Positions 24,620-31,415 of a stretch of 39,678 nt of DNA are shown here, one piece after another (within the stretch, counting starts at the first letter, position 1; each line of letters starts with the position of its first letter). The position numbers were made by a program, and so were the translations under genes. The DNA is from an uncultured Acetatifactor sp. Its GTDB lineage: Bacteria > Bacillota > Clostridia > Lachnospirales > Lachnospiraceae. Below the pieces are notes generated by a model. It worked only from the letters and a program-made list of their open reading frames with translations, was not told the DNA's origin and searched no databases. The DNA lies in assembly GCA_947595925.1 (NCBI GenBank), contig CANQEV010000026.1, forward strand, positions 1 to 39,678. The letters are read 5' to 3'.

Positions 24620-25624
24620 TCAGATCTGCCAGGACTTCGGAATGAAGATCGATTCATACAGCGAGATCGCGTACCGGTCGCTCATGGCCCCCACATAGTC
24701 GCAGACCACCCGCTCGATGGGTTCCCCCTCCGAGATCAGGTCCCGGAATTCCTCCGGCATATCGTCCAGATGCTTCATAAAGTGGGTGTACAGCGTCTCC
24801 ATCAGGACTTCCGCCTTCTTCTCCTCACTCTTTGCCAGCGGATTGACATAGACCCTTTCAAACATGAACTCCCGGATCTTCTTCATCGCCTCCGCCACCG
24901 GCGGCGACATGATGATGTCGTCCCGGTCCATGCTGTTGGTCACGATGTCGTGGATAAAGCTGTCCAGCCTCTCGCCGGGCGTGGAGCCCAGGACCTCCCG
25001 GATCTCCGCCGGCACATCCATCTCCGTCAGGATGCCCGCCCGCACCGCATCGTCCATATCGTGGTGTATGTAGGCGATCTTGTCCGAAAGCCGCACCACC
25101 CTGCCCTCCAGCGTATGGGGGTTCCCGCTGGTCTGGTGATTCAGGATGCCGTCCCGCACCTCGAAGGTAAGATTTAAGCCCTGTCCGTCCTTCTCCAGCC
25201 GGTCCACCGTGCGGACGCTCTGCTGGGAGTGTTCAAACCCCAGCGGGCACACCCGGTTCAAGGCCCTTTCCCCCGCGTGTCCAAAGGGCGTGTGCCCCAG
25301 GTCATGCCCCAGGGCGATGGCCTCCACCAGTTCCTCATTCAGCTTCAGCGCCTTCGCGATGGTCCGGGCATTCTGGGAAACCTCCAGAGTATGGGTCAGC
25401 CGCGTGCGGTAGTGATCCCCCTCCGGCGTCAGGAACACCTGCGTCTTATCCTTCAGCCGCCGGAACGCCTTACAGTGTATGATCCTGTCCCGGTCCCTCT
25501 GAAACACAGGCCGAATGTCGCACTGTTTCTCCGGTTTCGCCCTTCCCTTGGAATTCCTGCTCAGGGAGGCATACGGGCTCAGGTATTCCTGCTCCCACTC
25601 TTCCAGGTTTTCTCTGATCGTCAT
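24620..25624 (-). CDS. dgt: Deoxyguanosinetriphosphate triphosphohydrolase-like HD protein
   Basis: 334 residues. The HD-domain metal ligands are in RTRLTHTLEVSQNARTIA (His) and ALGHDLGHTPFGHAGE (HD pair and later His), and IAYIHHDMDDA carries the last Asp. DRDRIIHCKAFRRLKDKTQVF near the N-terminus is typical of the dGTPase-like family. It removes tripolyphosphate from dNTPs and so controls dNTP pools. AAAGGA precedes the ATG. It heads the dgt-dnaG-rpoD-trmK cluster, seen repeatedly in Clostridia. The upstream region 25625-25733 holds no clear promoter; a TTTACA box without a good -10 partner is the best candidate. Confidence 0.94.
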   Translation of the reverse strand: MTIRENLEEWEQEYLSPYASLSRNSKGRAKPEKQCDIRPVFQRDRDRIIHCKAFRRLKDKTQVFLTPEGDHYRTRLTHTLEVSQNARTIAKALKLNEELVEAIALGHDLGHTPFGHAGERALNRVCPLGFEHSQQSVRTVDRLEKDGQGLNLTFEVRDGILNHQTSGNPHTLEGRVVRLSDKIAYIHHDMDDAVRAGILTEMDVPAEIREVLGSTPGERLDSFIHDIVTNSMDRDDIIMSPPVAEAMKKIREFMFERVYVNPLAKSEEKKAEVLMETLYTHFMKHLDDMPEEFRDLISEGEPIERVVCDYVGAMSDRYAISLYESIFIPKSWQI

Positions 25625-25733
25625 AGATTGTCCTTTCTGACGCTACGCGTCCAGCCAATTCCCATCCGATTCTCCGAAATCCACCCTAGTTTGAGTATTC
25701 TGTAAAAAATGCCAAAATCCTTTTTTTATCTCC

Positions 25734-25894
25734 ACCAGTTCAGCCAGCCGCCAGGATTTTAGGAAAAACCGTGCTCGCACGGGTTTTTCCAAAAATCTGG
25801 CGGCTGAGCGAGCGCCATCTTATGAGCAAAGACAACTGCGAAGCAGCGGAGAGCGCCGCAGGCGCGACTTTGCGAATGGCGCGGGCTGAACTGG
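25734..25894. repeat. Long copy (B) of a structured inverted-repeat element, about 161 bp
   Basis: The ends ACCAGTTCAGCC and GGCTGAACTGG are inverted repeats as in copy A (17511-17566). Inside, positions 25744-25806 form a long hairpin: CAGCCGCCAG, ATTTT, GGAAAAACC and GTG arms around CTCG, nearly perfect over about 28 pairs. A second imperfect hairpin follows, GCGCCAT near 25813 with ATGGCGC near 25876, and an inner GCAAAG/CTTTGC pair. The overall fold is an outer stem closing two hairpins. There is no coding potential. It lies in the gap between the alpha/beta hydrolase stop and dgt. It could be a non-autonomous mobile element or a structured RNA. Confidence 0.8.
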
Positions 25895-25913
25895 CTCCCC
25901 CCTAAAATCTCTC

Positions 25914-26804
25914 TTAAAACCGCATCAACTCCGATATAATGAAGTCCACGCACTTATCCATGGCCTCATATGCGGTCTTAAAGGGCGACATCTGGAACAC
26001 ATGCCACATCCCCTCAAAGGCGTCCATCCGCACGGTGACGCCCGCCTCCCGCATGCGCTGTTTCAGCCGCAGGGAATCACTGTACAGGATCTCATTGGTC
26101 CCCACCTGGATATATGTCGGCGGAAATCCCGTGAAATCCCCAAAGAGTGGTGAAATATAAGGGTCCGTAAGATCCCTGTCCCCCGCGTACGCCTGGACCA
26201 TTTTATCAATATAGGCCTCGCTCAGCACCGGGTCCAGCTCCTTCTTCTCCTGAAAGGACTCTCCTGAGGAAGTCAGATCCGTCCAGGGCGACATCAGGAC
26301 CAGCCCCCGGGGAAGCAGCCGGTTCTGCTCCTTCAGCTTCAGCACCAGGGTCAGCGCCAGGTTGCCCCCGGCGGAATCCCCGGTGAGAATGATATCCCTC
26401 GCCCCGTATCCGATCAGCATCAGATAATCCCAGACCTTCAGCGCGTCCTCCAGAGCCGCCGGAGCCGGGTGTTCCGGCGCGAGACGGTAATCAAAGGAAA
26501 GAACCTCCATATTGGTGGCCATAGCCAGCTTCGTGGTCAGGGTCCGGGCGTATATGCTGCTCCCCGTGGAATATCCGCCCCCGTGACAGTGCAGGATCAC
26601 CTGCTTGTGGACATGGGCCCGGTTCACGCTGACCCACTCCGCGTACATCCCGTCCAGGTCCACCTCCCGGAAACTCAGCTCCTTCGTGTGTCCCAGAAAT
26701 TCCCCGACAAGATCCTGGGACTGGCGGTGCTTCTCAATATCCGGGTTCTCGATCAGGCCGTGAACCATGCGGATCAGACTCATCATCCTCTGTTTCGTCT
26801 CCAT
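25914..26804 (-). CDS. Alpha/beta hydrolase, hormone-sensitive-lipase-like esterase
   Basis: 296 residues. The oxyanion HGGGY motif (LHCHGGGYSTGSS), DYRLAPEHPAPAALEDA, the nucleophile GDSAGGNLAL (Ser) and the late His in GMWHVFQM are the signatures of the HSL/type IV carboxylesterase group; the acid is in the GTNEILYSDSLRL region. It has no signal peptide and hydrolyses small acyl esters in the cytoplasm. The ATG is 1 nt after the TGA of the DUF6320 gene, with AGGAGG inside that gene, so translation is coupled. It is the last gene of a three-gene operon with an acyltransferase, suggesting opposing acyl-transfer and ester-cleaving steps on the same unknown compound. Confidence 0.9.
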   Translation of the reverse strand: METKQRMMSLIRMVHGLIENPDIEKHRQSQDLVGEFLGHTKELSFREVDLDGMYAEWVSVNRAHVHKQVILHCHGGGYSTGSSIYARTLTTKLAMATNMEVLSFDYRLAPEHPAPAALEDALKVWDYLMLIGYGARDIILTGDSAGGNLALTLVLKLKEQNRLLPRGLVLMSPWTDLTSSGESFQEKKELDPVLSEAYIDKMVQAYAGDRDLTDPYISPLFGDFTGFPPTYIQVGTNEILYSDSLRLKQRMREAGVTVRMDAFEGMWHVFQMSPFKTAYEAMDKCVDFIISELMRF

Positions 26805-26805
26805 A

Positions 26806-27510
26806 TCAGAAATGCAGCCTCCTTTTCAATTCATTCCGAAGTTTTCTCTGTGAAAGCGTTGTGACAATGGCAATGTCGATGATCGCGCACACCGTGAGCA
26901 CCACCGCCGACCAGCCCAGCCGCCGGGGGACCTGGGCATAACTGTCGATGGCCAATTCGATCCCCACGCACAGAATCCCCATGACCGTAAAGAAATACAA
27001 GGCCCTCGCAAGAATGGATCTCGGCAGCTTCATCACTGCCACGGCAAAAACCTCTGCCAGAAATGTCACCCAAAGCGCAATCGGTATTCCCAGCTCATAA
27101 AACCACTCAAATCGCTCTACCATTCTTGCGATCAGATACAGATACCATATCACCGCAGTCCCGTCCAGCAGGATATACAGAAACGGCGACCACTTCCGAA
27201 AGATCACCACAGGGATCAGAAAGACCCAGAAAGTGACGCAAGCCCCGATCACCGCAAGGGACCATGGCCTTCCGGGAAAAGCAAAACGGTTTAAGAGCCC
27301 GCAGGTCACCGCCGTGGCGAGCGATACCATCGTGACCAGCCATCCGAAATCCTTGCTCCGGATCTCTTCCACCTGGGCCTTTTCTTTCGGAAAAGGCGTC
27401 TCGACATTTTCCTTTCTGATCTCCCTCGGATTCAAAACCGGGGTGCCGCAGAGCGGGCACTCCTTCGCAGAGGCGTCCAACTCCACCCCGCAGTTTACAC
27501 AATACGACAT
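26806..27510 (-). CDS. DUF6320-type protein: zinc ribbon plus membrane domain
   Basis: 234 residues. The first 25 residues form a zinc ribbon, SYCVNCGVELDASAKECPLCG (CxxC twice). The rest, from about residue 55, has six or so hydrophobic segments (FGWLVTMVSLATAVTCGLL, LAVIGACVTFWVFLIPVVIF, YFFTVMGILCVGIELA, VVLTVCAIIDIAIVTTL). This layout matches DUF6320 proteins, which recur in Clostridia beside an acyltransferase-like and a hydrolase gene. No function is known. GGAGGGATAGGA is immediately before the ATG and overlaps the end of the acyltransferase gene, which stops 2 nt earlier. Confidence 0.75.
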   Translation of the reverse strand: MSYCVNCGVELDASAKECPLCGTPVLNPREIRKENVETPFPKEKAQVEEIRSKDFGWLVTMVSLATAVTCGLLNRFAFPGRPWSLAVIGACVTFWVFLIPVVIFRKWSPFLYILLDGTAVIWYLYLIARMVERFEWFYELGIPIALWVTFLAEVFAVAVMKLPRSILARALYFFTVMGILCVGIELAIDSYAQVPRRLGWSAVVLTVCAIIDIAIVTTLSQRKLRNELKRRLHF

Positions 27511-27512
27511 TC

Positions 27513-28970
27513 CTATCCCTCCTGTCTCTCCGGCTTCTGTCTCTCCGATCCCTGTCTCTCCGTCTCCTGTCTCTCCAGCTCCCGTCTCTCCAGCTCCTGT
27601 CTCTCCAGCTCCTGTCTCTTCGGCTCCTGTCTCTCCAGCTCCTGTCTCTCCAGCTCTTGTCTCTTCGGCCCCTGTCTCTCCGGCCCCCGGCTCTCCCGGT
27701 TGCTCTCGATCTTCACCGGTATCCCGTCCTGCACCAGTTTCCGGAAAAAAAACCTCTCCACATCCGTCTCCACGATACTGCTGGCAAAATTCACGGTCAG
27801 GACATCCCCGAAACTGATGATTGCACAGTTCGTCCGATTGGAAAACGGCTGTCCCATATAGATGTCAAAGCGCTCGATATAAGGCTCCATGCTCTCCGGA
27901 ACCCGGAGCGCCCCCATATTCGTCAGCCCGGCGGAGGAATTGCGGTCCTGCACCTTTGTATAAAACTGCCGCACCACGAGATCCTTCAGCCACAGCGGCA
28001 CGACCCTTATAAAAGGGTTGCTCTGGGTCCGGGCGTTGGTGGTGATATCCCCCCGCAGGAATTTCTCGTTCACATAATAACGCATATAATGATGCACTTG
28101 TGTCACGATTTCCTCAAAGGTATATTTACCAAGCCTGGGATCCACCCCCGGATAGATCATCGTAATAAAGTTCCGCAGCGTTTTAGAGGGAAAAAACCGC
28201 CTGAGGTTCACCGGCATGGCGATCCGCACCGGCCTGAGACGGAACAGACTACTCTCCTCCTGCTTCCGCAGCAGCGCGTACAAAAGGACCGCGTTCAGAT
28301 ACTCCGTGATACTGGCGCCGTATTTTCCCGCCACCGCCCTGACCGCGGAAACGGACATGATCCCGTCTATGATATTCAGGGTATAAAAAGGCTCCTTAGT
28401 CCCCCGGACGCGGTATGTCTTCTCCCCCGGCCTGGGCGGGCAGACCTTCGCGTTTGCGTAGCGCAGATAGGCGTCCTCCAGCTCCCCCGGGTCCGGCTCC
28501 TCATGGATATCCAGAACATACCCGCCGTTCTCAATCTCCCCGTGTCCCATAAGCCTCAGATACTCCGCTGTCAGCGTCAACAAGAGATACATGCCCCCCG
28601 TTCCGTCCCCCAGACTGTGATGGGCCTCCAAAGAAATTCGGTTCCGGTAATAATAAAAGCGCACCAGATACCGGTTATCAGCCTTGACATTCATGGGCTG
28701 GCAGGGATTCTTCACATCCGGCCGCACAAAGGGTCCCGGCCGGGTATTCGGCTCCAGATATCTCCAGAACAGGCCCCTCCGCATAGCAGTCTTATAAGTG
28801 GGGAACCTGGGCATGGTCCGGTCCACCGCCTGCTGAAGAATATCGGGATCGACTTTTTCCTTTAACAGCACGGAAAGCCGATATACAGAAGAAAAATCCT
28901 TCCTCTGCAAGGTGGGATAAACGATGGCCGAGAGATCCAGCCTGTACCAGTCCCGTTTATGCTCAGCCAT
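27513..28970 (-). CDS. Acyltransferase-like protein (condensation/WS-DGAT/alcohol acetyltransferase superfamily) with repeat tail
   Basis: 485 residues. EAHHSLGDGTGG carries the HHxxxDG-type catalytic motif of CoA-dependent acyltransferases related to NRPS condensation domains (residues about 130-140). RIAMPVNLRRFFPSKTLRNF and later TNMGALRVPESM match the N/C-lobe contacts of alcohol acetyltransferase-like proteins. The last 58 residues are pentapeptide repeats of the RQELE type. The start at 28970 follows GGGGGAGGATC; the frame extends to 29102 without signals. It is the first gene of the operon with the DUF6320 protein and the esterase. The acyl donor and acceptor are not known. Confidence 0.8.
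   Translation of the reverse strand: MAEHKRDWYRLDLSAIVYPTLQRKDFSSVYRLSVLLKEKVDPDILQQAVDRTMPRFPTYKTAMRRGLFWRYLEPNTRPGPFVRPDVKNPCQPMNVKADNRYLVRFYYYRNRISLEAHHSLGDGTGGMYLLLTLTAEYLRLMGHGEIENGGYVLDIHEEPDPGELEDAYLRYANAKVCPPRPGEKTYRVRGTKEPFYTLNIIDGIMSVSAVRAVAGKYGASITEYLNAVLLYALLRKQEESSLFRLRPVRIAMPVNLRRFFPSKTLRNFITMIYPGVDPRLGKYTFEEIVTQVHHYMRYYVNEKFLRGDITTNARTQSNPFIRVVPLWLKDLVVRQFYTKVQDRNSSAGLTNMGALRVPESMEPYIERFDIYMGQPFSNRTNCAIISFGDVLTVNFASSIVETDVERFFFRKLVQDGIPVKIESNRESRGPERQGPKRQELERQELERQEPKRQELERQELERRELERQETERQGSERQKPERQEG
27516..27689. repeat. 15-bp tandem repeat encoding RQELE pentapeptides at the acyltransferase C-terminus
   Basis: About eleven degenerate copies of a 15-bp unit (plus strand GTCTCTCCAGCTCCT) encode RQELE, RQEPK, RQETE and similar. 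The tail is strongly charged and probably helical or disordered. On the coding strand every unit contains AGGAG-like purine runs, and the last provides the ribosome site for the next gene. Copy number is likely variable between strains. Confidence 0.8.
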
Positions 28971-29162
28971 GATCCTCCCCCCTTTCCTTGACTGTTTCCG
29001 GCCTTTCCCGGGCCTTTCGCAAGTTTTCGCGTGATCTCTTCCGCGGCAGTTCAGCGCCTTTTTCCAAGCCGCGCCTATGTTCTTTTCGCCGCCTTGCAGC
29101 ATCAGAGCTTATCCCGGCGAAGCCAAATTTATTCCTCCGACATGGCCTTTCCTACGAAGTGT

Positions 29163-29197
29163 AAAAAAAGAGTGTCAAGCCGATGCTCAACACTCTT
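29163..29197 (-). terminator. Terminator of tRNA-Leu(CAG)
   Basis: On the minus strand AAGAGTGT (29190-29197) pairs with ACACTCTT (29168-29175), followed by a run of T to 29163. It begins about 5 nt after the tRNA end. The rest of the gap 28971-29162 shows nothing. Confidence 0.9.
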
Positions 29198-29201
29198 GGG
29201 A

Positions 29202-29285
29202 TGCAGAAAGAGGGACTTGAACCCTCATGGTATTGCTACCACACGGACCTGAACCGTGCGCGTCTGCCAATTCCGCCATTCCTGC
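29202..29285 (-). tRNA. tRNA-Leu (anticodon CAG)
   Basis: An 84-nt class II tRNA including discriminator A. Acceptor GCAGGAA pairs with TTTCTGC; the anticodon stem CACGG/CCGTG encloses loop TTCAGGT, giving anticodon CAG (reads CUG). The long variable arm and the T-arm GGGTTCAAGTCCC are present. CCA is not encoded. It is transcribed from a consensus promoter (29297-29325) and ends at a strong terminator. Confidence 0.95.
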
Positions 29286-29296
29286 GAACAAGATTG

Positions 29297-29325
29297 ATTA
29301 TATCCTGCCCCCGATAAAATGTCAA
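29297..29325 (-). promoter_or_regulatory. Consensus promoter of tRNA-Leu(CAG)
   Basis: On the minus strand a perfect TTGACA (29320-29325) and perfect TATAAT (29297-29302) are separated by 17 nt, 12 nt upstream of the mature tRNA 5' end. Confidence 0.92.
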
Positions 29326-29364
29326 TAGTTTTTTTGTAAAATTCGGTTCGGTAAACTTCAGTCC

Positions 29365-29910
29365 TTAATTTTCATTATTTCCTGCCGGAAAATTTCCCGC
29401 CTTCACCAGCCTCTTTTCACAGTCGTCCAGCTGTCTCTGATTTTTTACAACGATCACTTTATCCCTGTACTGTGCGCAAATCTGGTCATAGCGCGCTCTG
29501 GCGGTCCTGGTCCTCTGATCGTGAAGAACCCACCGGATAAACTCCCAGTCCAGCTTTTCGTCACAGCCCTCCGCCATATCCGGCCGGGTCTGGTCCTTAT
29601 ATTTGAGATATCTGCGCACGACCCGGAGCAGACAGGACCAACGATTCAATAAAAGCAGAATGATGATATCGGCTTCTTCCATCCGCCTCTCATAAAAAAG
29701 TTTCGAATAATTCCCGTCAATGACCCAGGATTCATGGGAATCCAGGAAATCTTTCGTAATCCTCTGCTTTTCCTCTGCTGGCCGGATCTGCCACCCCGGC
29801 AGGAAGTGAACGGCGTCAAAGTGGAGCACATCCGCCTGATAGGCCTCTCCCAGTTTCTCCGCAAGCGTAGATTTTCCGGCTCCGCTGTAACCTATGACCG
29901 CAACCTTCAT
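29365..29910 (-). CDS. P-loop kinase-like protein ('DNA topology modulation protein' FlaR family)
   Basis: 181 residues. MKVAVIGYSGAGKSTLAEKLGE holds Walker A (GYSGAGKST). VLHFDAVHFLPGWQIRP and SWVIDGNYSKLFYERRMEEADIIILL are typical of the adenylate-kinase-like family annotated as FlaR/topology modulation protein. The historic name is not well supported; the sequence shows only a small nucleotide or metabolite kinase-like fold. AGGAGGGAG precedes the ATG. It is 53 bp downstream of the HD-domain gene in the same direction, and the two are probably co-transcribed. Confidence 0.85.
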   Translation of the reverse strand: MKVAVIGYSGAGKSTLAEKLGEAYQADVLHFDAVHFLPGWQIRPAEEKQRITKDFLDSHESWVIDGNYSKLFYERRMEEADIIILLLLNRWSCLLRVVRRYLKYKDQTRPDMAEGCDEKLDWEFIRWVLHDQRTRTARARYDQICAQYRDKVIVVKNQRQLDDCEKRLVKAGNFPAGNNEN

Positions 29911-29963
29911 GACAGCTCCCTCCTGGGCTCATATCCCTCCCCGCAGACACCGGTCCTGAGAGA

Positions 29964-30563
29964 TCAAACGTTCTGCCGCGGCCTGAAACTTTCCTTTTCC
30001 ACCACAGCGTAAATATCCTTTCCCATCTTTTCTTCAAAATAGTGCTTGAATTCCAGATTCTTATCCCACTTATCCTGCGGATAGAAACCATACCTGCGCT
30101 TCACATCCGCCATCCGTGTTTCCATATCCAGGACGCCCTCCGCTCCCGCCAGGGAATCGCACAGCTGAATCAGACGGTCATAGTCGTCCATAGTCACCCT
30201 TTCCAGCGCATCCCGGATCATCTTCAATTCTTCCTCCGTGGTATCAAACTTTCCGATATAATCATCGGTGGTCTGATTATGAAAAGAGTGCGTGAGACAT
30301 ATTTTCGCCGCCTCATCATATCCCAGGGACATCATATAAGTATAGCCGTCGGATACATGGCCCAGATGCCTGACGCCGAATTTTCTGCCAATATCATGCA
30401 GGAGTCCCAGTATATATGCCTTATCCGGGTCCAGATCTTTACATTCCAATGCAATTTTTTCCGCACAGTGTGCCGCGGTGCGGCTGTGGTCTCCCCAGGG
30501 GCCGGGATTACATTTTTCCGCTTCCTGCAAAAGTTTTTCCGCTTGTTCTCTAGTTGGCAGCAT
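29964..30563 (-). CDS. HD-domain phosphohydrolase
   Basis: 199 residues. Metal ligands of an HD domain are visible in GDHSRTAAHCAEKIA (His), LGLLHDIGRKFG (HD) and the later LIQLCDSLAGAEG (Asp); VRHLGHVSDGYTYM contributes a further His. Such stand-alone HD proteins hydrolyse phosphate esters of nucleotides or other small molecules; the substrate is not evident. AAGGAAG precedes the ATG at 30563 by about 10 nt. The upstream gap to 30920 contains a 67-bp repeat pair rather than a clear promoter. Confidence 0.85.
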   Translation of the reverse strand: MLPTREQAEKLLQEAEKCNPGPWGDHSRTAAHCAEKIALECKDLDPDKAYILGLLHDIGRKFGVRHLGHVSDGYTYMMSLGYDEAAKICLTHSFHNQTTDDYIGKFDTTEEELKMIRDALERVTMDDYDRLIQLCDSLAGAEGVLDMETRMADVKRRYGFYPQDKWDKNLEFKHYFEEKMGKDIYAVVEKESFRPRQNV

Positions 30564-30701
30564 GATCTTTTATCTTCCTTTCATGAATCGCTATATGTAC
30601 TCTGTTTCCCGCAAATCCGTTTACCAAACTTCTATGTTACCCTACGGCATCAAAAAGCGATAAAACCGGAACATCCGCCATGTTTACCGCCCCAAATCCA
30701 A

Positions 30702-30875
30702 CTGCGCCGACCGACGAGCCATTTATGGCGAGGAGACCTTGAACCCTTGGGTGAAAGGACTCCTTGCCTGCGGAAGATGGGGCGCACGAGATCCGGTGGA
30801 TCTCGGCTCTGCGCCGACCGACGAGCCATTTATGGCGAGGAGACCTTGAACCCTTGGGTGAAAGGACTCCTTGCC
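30702..30875. repeat. Two identical 67-bp direct repeats flanking a hairpin, next to tRNA-Leu
   Basis: Copies at 30702-30768 and 30809-30875 are identical over 67 bp. Each contains GCCATTTATGGC (small hairpin) and a long imperfect hairpin, with arms GGAG-A-CCTT-GA-ACCC and GGGT-GA-AAGG-A-CTCC around TT, where only A/A and tandem GA/GA positions mismatch. Between the copies lie a 13-bp duplicate of the tRNA 3' end (30769-30781) and a hairpin (GGCGCA, CGAGATCC, GGT, GGATCTCG, TGCGCC; about 30781-30815). No coding sequence is convincing. This accounts for most of the gene-free stretch 30564-30920. Confidence 0.85.
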
Positions 30876-30920
30876 ATAAAAGGAAAAGGCTAAGCCAAAG
30901 GCTTAGCCTTTTCCTTTTAT
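30876..30920 (-). terminator. Terminator of tRNA-Leu(AAG), perfect 21-bp stem
   Basis: Positions 30876-30896 and 30900-30920 are perfect inverse complements around a 3-nt loop. The minus-strand downstream arm ends CCTTTTCCTTTTAT, giving the T-rich tail. It begins directly at the tRNA discriminator base. Confidence 0.88.
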
Positions 30921-31003
30921 GCGGAAGATGGGACTTGAACCCACACGGTGTAACCACCACAAGATCCTTAGTCTTGCTCGTCTGCCAGTTCCGACACTTC
31001 CGC
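30920..31003 (-). tRNA. tRNA-Leu (anticodon AAG)
   Basis: 84 nt including discriminator A. Acceptor GCGGAAG pairs with CTTCCGC; anticodon stem CAAGA/TCTTG encloses loop CTAAGGA, so the anticodon is AAG (reads CUU, and CUC if A34 is deaminated). A long variable arm and T-arm GGGTTCAAGTCCC are present. CCA is not encoded. Confidence 0.93.
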
Positions 31004-31023
31004 GCAATTATCACGCAAGTTGT

Positions 31024-31052
31024 ATATTATCATCATGAGGTAAAAAAGTCAA
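31024..31052 (-). promoter_or_regulatory. Promoter of tRNA-Leu(AAG)
   Basis: On the minus strand TTGACT (31047-31052) and TAATAT (31024-31029) are 17 nt apart, 20 nt upstream of the tRNA 5' end. Confidence 0.85.
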
Positions 31053-31081
31053 CCGTTTTTTTTGTAAAAGGAGGGGAAATC

Positions 31082-31110
31082 TTGTAATTCAGCGGAAACC
31101 GTGTTATGAT
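31082..31110 (+). promoter_or_regulatory. Promoter of the rubredoxin gene
   Basis: TTGTAA (31082-31087) and TATGAT (31105-31110) with a 17-nt spacer, 53 nt upstream of the ATG at 31163. Confidence 0.75.
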
Positions 31111-31162
31111 AGCTTTAATGGAAGTCCGCTTCCAAATACATATGCCGAAAGGAGTTTCACTT

Positions 31163-31333
31163 ATGCAAAAGTATTTCTGTAATCCCTGTGGTTATACGTA
31201 TGACCCTGAAAAGGGCGATCCCGAGCACGGCATCGCGCCCGGAACTGCTTTCGAAGATCTTCCGGACGACTGGGTATGCCCTGTCTGCGGTATCGACAAG
31301 AGCATGTTCCAGCCCTGCATCGAGAACTATTAA
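31163..31333 (+). CDS. Rubredoxin
   Basis: 56 residues, typical rubredoxin length. The Fe(Cys)4 site is formed by [16 protein letters not shown] and [13 protein letters not shown] (CxxCG twice), with the family [11 protein letters not shown] segment between. It is a small cytoplasmic electron carrier in anaerobes, often feeding peroxide- or superoxide-reducing enzymes. The ATG at 31163 has AAAGGAG at 31149-31154; upstream in-frame starts lack sites. It has its own promoter (31082) and is followed by a terminator at 31379. Confidence 0.96.
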   Translation: MQKYFCNPCGYTYDPEKGDPEHGIAPGTAFEDLPDDWVCPVCGIDKSMFQPCIENY

Positions 31334-31378
31334 AAAAGGCGGGACAGCGGTTGGCTGAACCGTTACAGCAAACGCAAG

Positions 31379-31414
31379 AACCTCCGGGCCGTCATCGGTC
31401 CGGAGGTTTTTCCC
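31379..31414 (+). terminator. Rho-independent terminator downstream of rubredoxin
   Basis: AACCTCCGG (31379-31387) pairs with CCGGAGGTT (31400-31408) and is followed by TTTTCCCTTT. It ends 2 nt before the stop of the convergent solute-binding protein gene. Confidence 0.85.
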
Positions 31415-31415
31415 T

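Noticed and set aside
27516..27689. Possible CRISPR array
   Set aside because: Repeats are directly adjacent 15-bp units within a reading frame, with no unique spacers and no cas genes in the window.
27657..28865. 402-codon plus-strand frame over the acyltransferase gene
   Set aside because: Antisense of a gene with catalytic motif, operon position and ribosome site; its own translation shows no domain.
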